This document shows, piece after piece, positions 1-6,205 of a DNA stretch of 6,515 nucleotides. This DNA is from Flavobacteriia bacterium (lineage in GTDB: Bacteria > Bacteroidota > Bacteroidia > Flavobacteriales > Flavobacteriaceae), in the NCBI GenBank assembly GCA_003973375.1, contig QNYL01000199.1, positions 1 through 6,515 of the forward strand. The letters run 5' to 3'. Position numbers and translations under genes: made by a program. The notes below the pieces were generated by a model. The model was not told the DNA's origin and made no database searches. It saw nothing but the letters and a program-made list of their open reading frames with translations. Each line of letters begins with the position of its first letter. Position 1 is the stretch's first letter.

Positions 1-256
1 CACCAAGACCTAACATGATGCCTGATTTTGTCGGTACATCCGGGTAGCTTTGCTTGAAACGCTGCAATAGCTTGAGTGACCAGGCGTAATCAGAACCGGG
101 GCGTGCCTGTTTGTAAAGTCGTGGAATGGTTTCAAGATTATGGTTAAATACATCGGGTGGTGCTTGTTCAAGGAGTGCCAGCGCCACGTCCATGCGTCCT
201 CTGAAATCAGGCACTAGTACTTCGATTTTAATTTCTGGTGATTTATCTGTATTCAT
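1..256 (-). pseudogene. lipA: Truncated lipoyl synthase (LipA) fragment, gammaproteobacterial type
   Basis: LipA is a radical-SAM enzyme that inserts two sulfurs into protein-bound octanoyl groups to make lipoate. The reverse strand reads 85 open codons from ATG at 256 to the window edge. They contain LipA core motifs: [13 protein letters not shown] (11-23), [16 protein letters not shown] (33-48), the RPGSDY/WSLKLL stretch (52-64) and [11 protein letters not shown] (75-85). The wording matches gammaproteobacterial LipA (E. coli has [19 protein letters not shown]) better than Bacteroidota LipA. By recalled alignment the ATG corresponds to about residue 155 of a 321-residue enzyme. Both cysteine clusters, auxiliary and CxxxCxxC, are therefore absent, and the sequence upstream is AT-rich with no LipA similarity. 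GC is about 49%, against about 39% in the other genes. As it stands it cannot encode an active enzyme. It is either a foreign remnant or one arm of an assembly chimera. The 3' end lies outside the window. Confidence 0.85.
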
Positions 257-423
257 AGGGCATAATATTTTGAACAAATTTACTGAAAAATACTTAAATT
301 TAACAGGATATATTTTAATATTTCCCAATGCATTAACAGTATATCTCTTTAATATTATTAATTTTATAATTTAAATCCATTACCATTATTATAAGTGTTA
401 TTTTAAAAGAATAAAGCAGCATT
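257..423. other. AT-rich non-coding junction between the lipA fragment and mnmD
   Basis: This 167-base stretch is about 20% GC, far below both flanks (about 49% and about 39%). No gene is supported: an open plus frame at 126-374 runs antisense through lipA and ends here in low-complexity sequence. It must hold the promoter for the plus-strand run if the join is real. The best -7-like box is TATATTTT at 309-316, close to the Bacteroidota TAnnTTTG consensus, but no TTTG element sits at the right distance upstream. No tRNA, terminator hairpin or transposon end was seen at the boundary near 250-257. Confidence 0.6.
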
Positions 424-1098
424 ATGAAAAGAGAGATCATCATCACTTCCGATGGTTCGTCGAGTATCTATTTGCCGGAATGGGATGAGCCTTACCATTC
501 TAAACACGGTGCCATTCAGGAAGCTTACCATGTTTTTATAAAAAGCGGGCTGGAATACTTTAAGGAAAAAGAAAAGCTTTCAATTCTCGAAATTGGTTTT
601 GGAACAGGGCTCAACGCATTGATCACTTTTATCGAATCACAAAAAAGAAAGGACAAGATTGAGTATACCGGAGTTGAGGCCTATCCGGTTCTTCCGGAAG
701 AAGTAAAACAACTGAATTATGTGGAGCAGCTTCATATAAATGAAAAGGAAGATATTTTTAAAAAAATGCATACTGTTCAATGGGAAAGACCCTGTGATAT
801 TTCTAAAGATTTTAAACTTATAAAACAGAAAAAATCCTTTACGCAGATCAATGATAAAGATCTATATAACCTGATCTATTTTGATGCTTTCAGTCCGGAC
901 AGACAACCCGAATTGTGGTCGCCGGAAATATTTGAAAAGATGTATTTATCCTTAAAAGATCACGGAATTTTAGTAACTTACTCGGCTAAAGGGAGTGTGC
1001 GCAGAGCTTTGCAAAGTGCGGGATTTGTTGTAGAAAGATTACCCGGCCCTCCGGGGAAAAGAGAAATGATGAGAGCGATTAAAAAAGAGAATAATTAA
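424..1098 (+). CDS. mnmD: tRNA (5-methylaminomethyl-2-thiouridine)(34) methyltransferase MnmD
   Basis: MnmD uses SAM to methylate the nm5(s2)U precursor at the wobble position (U34) of tRNAs, the last step of mnm5s2U synthesis in the cytoplasm. The 224-residue protein matches the stand-alone Methyltransf_30/DUF752 form, not the fused MnmC of E. coli. An N-terminal YHSKHGAIQEAYHVFI segment (24-39) precedes SAM motif I, ILEIGFGTGLN (54-64). Acidic Glu85 (TGVEAYP) probably contacts the SAM ribose. The signature YFDAFSPDRQPELWS (152-166) holds the conserved Asp154. The C-terminal block TYSAKGSVRRAL (185-196) and LPGPPGKREMMRA (206-218) is diagnostic of the family. The ATG at 424 gives the usual N terminus, and no Shine-Dalgarno sequence precedes it. 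It is the first gene of the plus-strand run, with a 17-base gap to the next. Function is confident by family. Confidence 0.93.
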   Translation: MKREIIITSDGSSSIYLPEWDEPYHSKHGAIQEAYHVFIKSGLEYFKEKEKLSILEIGFGTGLNALITFIESQKRKDKIEYTGVEAYPVLPEEVKQLNYVEQLHINEKEDIFKKMHTVQWERPCDISKDFKLIKQKKSFTQINDKDLYNLIYFDAFSPDRQPELWSPEIFEKMYLSLKDHGILVTYSAKGSVRRALQSAGFVVERLPGPPGKREMMRAIKKENN

Positions 1099-1115
1099 CT
1101 GATTAAATTATAATT

Positions 1116-1244
1116 GTGGCAGAACCAAGATTTGTAAAACGAAAAAAACCCAACAACAAACGCCTGATCATTTTGCTGGTTGTTTTGGTAATATTCATAC
1201 TGACTTATTTTTATCTGGATGAGATTCTGGAAGCATTTGCTTAA
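1116..1244 (+). CDS. 42-residue single-pass membrane protein (GTG start)
   Basis: A short open frame sits in the gap between mnmD and the aminotransferase gene, 17 bases from each, and fills almost all of the space. It starts with GTG at 1116, reads MAEPRFVKRKKPNNKR, then a hydrophobic segment at about residues 17-34 (LIILLVVLVIFILTYFYL), then the acidic tail DEILEAFA and a TAA. An in-frame TAA lies at 1104-1106 and there is no ATG in the frame, so GTG is the only conventional start. The positive cluster before the membrane segment (K8-R16) predicts the N terminus inside and the tail outside by the positive-inside rule. I do not recognise the family. The tidy spacing and the basic/hydrophobic/acidic design make it likely to be real. 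It could be a membrane anchor or a regulator of a neighbour, but nothing shows which. Confidence 0.7.
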   Translation: MAEPRFVKRKKPNNKRLIILLVVLVIFILTYFYLDEILEAFA

Positions 1245-1261
1245 ATCCTTAAAAACCTTCT

Positions 1262-2563
1262 ATGTTTTTTAGAAAAAAGAAGATATCAAAAGAGAAAAAA
1301 AGATCCATAGAGAATTTTAAAGAGCATGTATCTTCCGGTAAGGTTGAATTCTATCAGAGATACAATATGGATTTCGTGATGGGTTTTCGCGACGGGCCCT
1401 GGCTTTTTGATATCGATGGAAAAAAGAAACTCTTTAATCTGCATTCCAACGGAGGTGTTTTTAATCTGGGGCATAGAAACAAAGAAGTGATCAAAGTCTT
1501 TAAAGAAGGTTTAAATTTTTATGATATCGGCAACCATCATTTGCTGAGTAAACCCAGAGCTGATCTGGCCAAAATGATCTCCGACCTGATGCCGGGAGAT
1601 CTAAATTATACTATTTTTGGTGTAAGTGGAGGGGAAGCGACCGATACAGCCCTAAAAATTGCCCGCGGATATACACAGCGAAAAAAGATCATTTCTGTGG
1701 AGGGAGGATATCACGGTCATACAGGTTTATCCGTTCAAACCGGCGATGCTAAATACAAAGTCCCTTTTTTACTGGATTCTCCCGATTTTATTCAGGTTCC
1801 CTATAATGATATCGAGGCTTTAAAAGAAGTTTTGAATGATGAGGTTGCTGCTGTGATCGTTGAAACCATTCCGGCCACACTGGGGATGCCTTTACCCAAA
1901 AAGAACTATCTGAAGGAGATAAAAGAACTTTGTGAAAAGAAGGGTGCCTTACTGATCCTCGATGAGGTACAAACCGGACTCGGAAGAACAGGTAAACTCT
2001 GGGCTTTTGAACATTTTGATGTGGTGCCGGATATGGTCGTACTGGCTAAAGGGCTTTCGGGCGGTATCTATCCGATTAGTGCCACAGTAATTCATAAAAA
2101 GCTGGAAAGTGTTTTTCATAAGGATCCGTTTATACATATTTCCACTTCAGGAGGAGCGGAGCTGGGAAGTCTGGTAGCATTAAAAGTACTGGAGATCACG
2201 TCTGACAAGAAATTTTTGCAGAATGTGAATCAGTTGTCGGAAGAGTTTAGAGAAGGACTTGAGGAACTACAGCAAAAACACAGTTGGTATTTTAAGGGAA
2301 TCAGAAGGCTCGGGCTGATGATTGGCCTTGAACTTAAAGATGAACTGTCCGGACCCATCATGACCAAAGCGGCTTTTGATAATGATCTGCTGATTGTTTA
2401 TGCCAATAATGATACTTCAGTAGTGCAGTTTTTACCGCCGTTGATTATTGAGAAAAAAGATGTAAAATATGTGCTTTCACAACTGGATAAAAGTTTTAAA
2501 AGAGCTGCATTTCTTTACAAAACCCTTCAAATCAGAGAGGCGATAAGATCTTTTTTAAATTAG
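1262..2563 (+). CDS. Class III PLP-dependent aminotransferase, substrate unknown
   Basis: This is a fold-type I, class III (omega-type) aminotransferase, the group that includes ornithine, acetylornithine and GABA aminotransferases. It would move an amino group between an amine or amino acid and a carbonyl acceptor using pyridoxal phosphate. The 433 residues are a normal length. Visible features are the PLP-phosphate loop VSGGEATDTA (121-130), the ring-stacking GGYHGHTG (148-155), the cofactor aspartate in DEVQTGLGRTG (234-244, Asp234), Schiff-base Lys263 in LAKGLSGG, and Thr295 in HISTSGGAELG. The usual EPIQGE motif is instead ETIPAT (201-206), and the usual Arg before the C-terminal PPL motif is Gln389 (VVQFLPPL). 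Both partners of the Glu/Arg substrate switch are thus replaced, arguing against a standard ornithine-type substrate. The basic N terminus (RKKKISKEKKR) is not a signal peptide. The next gene starts 3 bases after its stop. Confidence 0.9.
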   Translation: MFFRKKKISKEKKRSIENFKEHVSSGKVEFYQRYNMDFVMGFRDGPWLFDIDGKKKLFNLHSNGGVFNLGHRNKEVIKVFKEGLNFYDIGNHHLLSKPRADLAKMISDLMPGDLNYTIFGVSGGEATDTALKIARGYTQRKKIISVEGGYHGHTGLSVQTGDAKYKVPFLLDSPDFIQVPYNDIEALKEVLNDEVAAVIVETIPATLGMPLPKKNYLKEIKELCEKKGALLILDEVQTGLGRTGKLWAFEHFDVVPDMVVLAKGLSGGIYPISATVIHKKLESVFHKDPFIHISTSGGAELGSLVALKVLEITSDKKFLQNVNQLSEEFREGLEELQQKHSWYFKGIRRLGLMIGLELKDELSGPIMTKAAFDNDLLIVYANNDTSVVQFLPPLIIEKKDVKYVLSQLDKSFKRAAFLYKTLQIREAIRSFLN

Positions 2564-2566
2564 AAA

Positions 2567-3472
2567 ATGAAGTTCTCAGAAGATATTCTCCGCCGGTTTG
2601 AATCCGGACTCGATCCACAGTATCCCGAACGATCTGTAATTCCCGCTACCGTTGTGGGCTATGGTGAGATCTCCTCTATTTTTAAGATCAATCCATACAA
2701 CGAGTGGGTTTTTAAAAGGATGCCTCTCTTTGAAAAAGAAGAAGAAGCCACGCATTATGCCGAAAATTACAACATTTACACTTCTGAATTAAAAAAAGCC
2801 GGATTGCTTCTACCAAAGGATTTTATCAGGATTGTAAGTTTAGAAAAAGTGGTTCTTTACATCGCTCAGGAAGCTTTTGAAAAGGCAGATCTTTGCCAGA
2901 ATAAATTGCATAGTCTTTCAAATGATGAAGTATTGAAGATGCTGGAAAGGATCTTTCTGGAGATTAGAAAAGTATTTCTTTTTAATGATAAGAATCGTCC
3001 GGAAACTAAGTTATCCATTGACGGGCAGATCTCAAACTGGGCATTGAAGGAGGATCAGCTCTATTATTTTGATACGAGTACACCTTTGTTCAAAATTAAC
3101 GGGGTGGAACAACTGGATCCCGAACTTTTGCTTGACAGTACCCCGAAGGCTTTGCACTGGATCATCAGAAAGTTCTTTTTGCAGGAGGTAATGGATCGTT
3201 ACTATGATAACCGACTGGTTTTTATCGATGTGATCGCAAATCTGCATAAAGAACAAAAACCTGATCTGATCGAGGATACAATTCAACTGGCAAATAAGAT
3301 CTTACTGGAAAATATCGAGGCGATTACCCGAAAAGAGATCGATAAATATTATGCAGAAGATAAATTTATCTGGCAGCTGTTTTTGAGCTTGCGCAGAATG
3401 GATCGGTGGATAACTACAAAATTGATGAATCAAACCTATGAATTTATCCTGCCCGGAAAGATAAAAAGGTAA
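2567..3472 (+). CDS. Kinase-like protein of unknown function (DUF6206-like)
   Basis: I believe this belongs to the uncharacterised DUF6206 family, from memory of its motifs. The 301 residues carry the layout of a protein-kinase-like or aminoglycoside-phosphotransferase-like fold: a glycine-containing loop GYGEISSIF (31-39); Lys50 in WVFKRMP, placed like the ATP-binding lysine; a Glu-rich stretch (58-60) that could supply the helix-C Glu; a hinge-like strand VVLYIAQEAFE (95-105); IDGQISNW (151-158), where Asp152 and Asn157 have the D-x4-N spacing of the catalytic loop; and YYFDTSTP (166-173), where Asp169 sits like the DFG aspartate. The rest is helical and charged. No signal peptide or membrane segment is seen, so it is probably cytoplasmic. 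Its ATG lies 3 bases after the aminotransferase stop, which suggests translational coupling. The phosphate acceptor is unknown; a non-catalytic nucleotide-binding role is also possible. Confidence 0.8.
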   Translation: MKFSEDILRRFESGLDPQYPERSVIPATVVGYGEISSIFKINPYNEWVFKRMPLFEKEEEATHYAENYNIYTSELKKAGLLLPKDFIRIVSLEKVVLYIAQEAFEKADLCQNKLHSLSNDEVLKMLERIFLEIRKVFLFNDKNRPETKLSIDGQISNWALKEDQLYYFDTSTPLFKINGVEQLDPELLLDSTPKALHWIIRKFFLQEVMDRYYDNRLVFIDVIANLHKEQKPDLIEDTIQLANKILLENIEAITRKEIDKYYAEDKFIWQLFLSLRRMDRWITTKLMNQTYEFILPGKIKR

Positions 3473-3506
3473 TAGTTCAATCATTAAAATCATTTAATAC
3501 AAGATC

Positions 3507-4793
3507 ATGTGTGATACTTTTATAGCCTTGCCTGGAGTAACTGAAGATCATTCGATGATCTTTGCCAAAAACAGCGACAGAGAAGCTAATGAAGCTCAGG
3601 TAGTAGAGTTTTGGCCTCAAAAGGAATATCCTGCCGGTGAGAAATTACAATGTACCTATATTGAAATTCCACAGGCAGGAAAAACTTACGGAATCCTGAT
3701 CAGCCGGCCTTTCTGGATGTGGGGAGCAGAGATGGGTGTAAATGAGCATGGTGTGGTTATAGGCAATGAGGCCGTTTTTACTAAACTAAAAGTAAAAAAA
3801 GAGAAGGTTCTTACCGGTATGGATTTGCTTAGGCTGGCTTTGGAAAGAACAGAATCGGCTGTCCAGGCCAAAGATCTGATTGTAGAATATTTAGAGAAAT
3901 ACGGACAAGGTGGAAGAGCGGGTTATGAGGATAAAGAATTTAGTTATCACAATAGTTTTTTGATCGCTGATAAAAAGGAAGCCTGGGTTCTGGAAACAGC
4001 AGGAAGATTCTGGGCGGCAAAAAAAGTAACTGATTTTTATGCGATAAGCAATGGTTTGACCATCGGAAATGACTATGATGAAATTCATCCGGAGGCAATA
4101 GAATTTGCACAAAAAAAAGGATGGATCAAAGGAGAATTTCATTTTGCCATGGCTTTCAGCGATTTTTTGTTTACTACTTTTTCAGCCTGTAAGGCCAGAA
4201 GATCAAGAGCTGAAGAACTCCTGAAACACGATCGTCAAAAAATTAATTTAAGATCAGCCATAGCGCATCTCCGGGATCACCATGATAAACAATTTTCACC
4301 TTCAAAACCTTTGTTGGGGAATACTATTTGTGCTCATGCAGGCAATTCGCTTACGCGGAATGCTTCTCAAACAGTCGGTTCGATGATCGTACATTTTACG
4401 GCTACTTCAGCTCCCTGCTTATCGGTTTTTAAACCTATTGATATAAACTCAGGAACTTTTTCAGATTCCGGCAAACCAAAGGAAAAATATAAGAAAGATT
4501 TCCTTTGGTGGAAACATGAAGTGCTGCATCGTGAGATTTTAAAAGATTATAAGAACAGAAAGTCTGTTATTCAAAAGGAATTGGAAGTTTTTCAGACAGA
4601 GATCATCGAACAGTTTCAAAAGAACAGAGACAATGACCCGGATCTAACGCATAAGATCTTTCAAAAGAATTATGATCTGCTGGAGGAATGGATAGATAAA
4701 GTAAGAAGTGTTCCCGTAAAGGATAAGCCTAATTTTATATACCGGAATTACTGGAAAAAAATGAATAAAAAAGCAGGTATCCCGGTTGAATAA
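3507..4793 (+). CDS. C69 family (secernin-like) Ntn-hydrolase / dipeptidase
   Basis: This is an N-terminal-nucleophile hydrolase of peptidase family C69, closest in wording to the secernin branch. It starts Met-Cys-Asp-Thr-Phe, so removal of Met1 would expose Cys2 as nucleophile with no propeptide to cut; this also fixes the start at ATG 3507. Family landmarks follow in order: IFAKNSDRE (18-26), MWGAEMGVNEHGVVIGNEAV (71-90), HNSFLIADKKEAWVLETAGR (148-167), YAISNGLTIG (178-187), GNTICAHAG (271-279) and QTVGSMIVHF (288-297). The C-terminal part (about 325-400) is charged and helical. The length, 428 residues, is near the secernin norm. With no signal peptide it probably acts in the cytoplasm. 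Characterised C69 enzymes cleave dipeptides or other amide bonds, but the secernin branch has little proven chemistry. It is the last gene of the plus-strand run, 34 bases after the kinase-like gene. Confidence 0.9.
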   Translation: MCDTFIALPGVTEDHSMIFAKNSDREANEAQVVEFWPQKEYPAGEKLQCTYIEIPQAGKTYGILISRPFWMWGAEMGVNEHGVVIGNEAVFTKLKVKKEKVLTGMDLLRLALERTESAVQAKDLIVEYLEKYGQGGRAGYEDKEFSYHNSFLIADKKEAWVLETAGRFWAAKKVTDFYAISNGLTIGNDYDEIHPEAIEFAQKKGWIKGEFHFAMAFSDFLFTTFSACKARRSRAEELLKHDRQKINLRSAIAHLRDHHDKQFSPSKPLLGNTICAHAGNSLTRNASQTVGSMIVHFTATSAPCLSVFKPIDINSGTFSDSGKPKEKYKKDFLWWKHEVLHREILKDYKNRKSVIQKELEVFQTEIIEQFQKNRDNDPDLTHKIFQKNYDLLEEWIDKVRSVPVKDKPNFIYRNYWKKMNKKAGIPVE

Positions 4794-4815
4794 GAATAAT
4801 GGAAAAGATGCTTGG
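4794..4815. other. 22-base convergent gap between two operons
   Basis: The plus-strand run ends with TAA at 4791-4793 and the minus-strand run ends with TAA (TTA on plus) at 4816-4818. The sequence between, GAATAATGGAAAAGATGCTTGG, shows no inverted repeat able to form a terminator hairpin and no T-run for either strand. Transcripts from each side therefore probably read into the opposing gene, or end by Rho or inside the coding regions. Confidence 0.6.
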
Positions 4816-5619
4816 TTACTTTTTAATGGCCAGGATAGAGTACACCATCGGAATCTTATTACCAAGGTGTTTAATTCTGAATTTTTGAGGAGCATCCTCT
4901 ATGGTCTTGTTAAAACAATCGTAAGGAGAATAATCGTATTCATTCAGGGATTTGATCTCAAGTCCGTTTTGAATCAAGCTGTTTACTACTTCACCTATTC
5001 CATGATTCCAGTTAACAGATTCTTCTGTAATTGCAGCTTTTTTATTGGCATAAGTACCGGTTTCAGTTTCAATAATTGCTTCCGACCGGAAATATCTGTA
5101 CTTTATTTTATCCATATCTTCATCGAACATCCAGATTACCGGATGGAATTCTGCAAAGATAAACCGGCCACCTGGTTTTAAATAATGTGAAATGACAGCA
5201 GCCCATTTGTTGAGGTCGGGTAACCAGCCAATCGTACCGTAACTTGTAAAAACAAGATCGTACTTTTGGTTTAGATGCCCGGGGAGCTCGAAGATATCAC
5301 AACAAATAAACTCAGCTTGTTCACCGGTTTTTTCAGCCAGTTTTCCGGCTTCCTTAATGGCTTTATCTGAAAGATCCACACCGGTAACTTTAGCGCCCAT
5401 CCGTGAGAGAGAAATACTATCCTGACCAAAATGACACTGTAAATGAAGGATCTTTTTTCCGGAAATATTTCCCAGTAATTCAAGTTCTATCGGATTAAGT
5501 GAAGATTTGCCTTTTAAAAAACCGGCTAAATCATAAAAATCAGAATCCATATGAAAATCCACTTTTCTATTCCACAGGTCTCTGTTGATCTTTATATAAT
5601 CCTCTTCTTTTTTGGTCAT
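4816..5619 (-). CDS. Class I SAM-dependent methyltransferase
   Basis: This 267-residue protein has a Rossmann-type SAM-binding domain. Motif I is ILHLQCHFGQDSISL (57-71), where the usual ExGxGxG is replaced by the HLQCHFGQD form seen in one common bacterial subfamily. The acidic residue contacting the SAM ribose is Asp82 in VTGVDLSDKAI (78-88). Motif II ends at Asp108 (FICCDIFEL), and the later strands are YDLVFTSYGTIGWLPDL (120-136) and LKPGGRFIFAEFHP (147-160). The C-terminal region, rich in Trp, Tyr and Asn, probably forms the substrate lid. The substrate cannot be named. It has no signal peptide and is cytoplasmic. The gene lies 15 bases downstream of the exported-protein gene and is last in the minus-strand run. 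Its stop lies 22 bases from that of the C69 gene on the opposite strand. A plus-strand open frame at 4786-5181 is only its antisense shadow. Confidence 0.9.
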   Translation of the reverse strand: MTKKEEDYIKINRDLWNRKVDFHMDSDFYDLAGFLKGKSSLNPIELELLGNISGKKILHLQCHFGQDSISLSRMGAKVTGVDLSDKAIKEAGKLAEKTGEQAEFICCDIFELPGHLNQKYDLVFTSYGTIGWLPDLNKWAAVISHYLKPGGRFIFAEFHPVIWMFDEDMDKIKYRYFRSEAIIETETGTYANKKAAITEESVNWNHGIGEVVNSLIQNGLEIKSLNEYDYSPYDCFNKTIEDAPQKFRIKHLGNKIPMVYSILAIKK

Positions 5620-5634
5620 GGAATTTAAGAATGT

Positions 5635-6189
5635 TCAGTCTTTGATAAAACCTTTTTTATTTACCTTGAGTTCGAAATTTTTAGTCTGATCAGGATCATC
5701 AGACATGGCCTGACCTTCAGAGTGAACTTTAACACTGATCTTGATCCTGTTCCCAGTAATTTTGATACTTTCTATCAGAATCGTATCTCCAAGAAAATAA
5801 GAATCCAGATGTGTGGTTTTCATTTGTTTTGTATCAGTTGTAAAAAAGCCGAGATAATAAAAGATGCCGGAACCCTGATTGGTTACAATAAAGGGAGCAA
5901 CAAAAAAATGGAAAGTCTTTTTTCCTGACAGATGAATAGGATGCATCTGTAAATAATCAAGAAAAACATCTCCGTTTTCATCTTCATCGCTGTAAGAGCC
6001 TTTGGCATATTCAAGAGAATCGATCTTCTCAAATTCAGTCAGTTTACAAATACTGTCGGTTGCAGGAATCTTTATAAAAAAGTCGTTGCTGGTCTTTATG
6101 TTAAAAAGTTTTAACATCACCTTAGAATTTTCCTGACCAAAGGAGACCATCGAAATAAAAAAGAAGGACAGTAATACTTTTTTCGCCAT
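5635..6189 (-). CDS. Small exported protein of unknown function
   Basis: I do not recognise a named family. The 184-residue product begins MAKK followed by a hydrophobic core (LLSFFFISMVSFG) and then QENSK, a typical signal peptide with probable cleavage near residues 18-19. There is no lipobox cysteine, and the single Cys48 is inside the mature protein, so it should be periplasmic or secreted. The mature part looks all-beta with alternating hydrophobic residues. Its end, DSYFLGDTILIESIKITGNRIKISV split across 129-153, then EGQAMSDDPDQTKNFELKV, resembles a loosely conserved C-terminal pattern of small bacterial envelope proteins (GDR-x-K-x-E, then PMA-x-xPT); that comparison is tentative. It starts 16 bases after the obg stop and ends 15 bases before the methyltransferase gene, so all three are probably co-transcribed. 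Confidence 0.8.
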   Translation of the reverse strand: MAKKVLLSFFFISMVSFGQENSKVMLKLFNIKTSNDFFIKIPATDSICKLTEFEKIDSLEYAKGSYSDEDENGDVFLDYLQMHPIHLSGKKTFHFFVAPFIVTNQGSGIFYYLGFFTTDTKQMKTTHLDSYFLGDTILIESIKITGNRIKISVKVHSEGQAMSDDPDQTKNFELKVNKKGFIKD

Positions 6190-6205
6190 TTTTCTTAAAA
6201 TTCAT

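Noticed and set aside
309..316. TATATTTT as the -7 element of a Bacteroidota promoter for mnmD
   Set aside because: It is one base off TAnnTTTG, but such matches are common in 20% GC sequence and no TTTG lies at the proper upstream distance. It is mentioned only within the junction entry.
126..374. Open plus-strand frame of 82 codons over the lipA fragment
   Set aside because: It runs antisense through clear LipA coding sequence and finishes in AT-rich low-complexity sequence. The product resembles nothing and has no conserved motifs.
257..423. Transposon end or attachment site at the lipA junction
   Set aside because: No terminal inverted repeat, target-site duplication, tRNA or integrase-like sequence could be seen. 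The AT richness alone is not evidence.
4786..5181. Plus-strand frame of 131 codons after the C69 gene
   Set aside because: It overlaps the C69 stop and lies antisense to the methyltransferase, whose motifs are unmistakable. Its composition (Phe, Ile and Arg rich) is that of a shadow frame.
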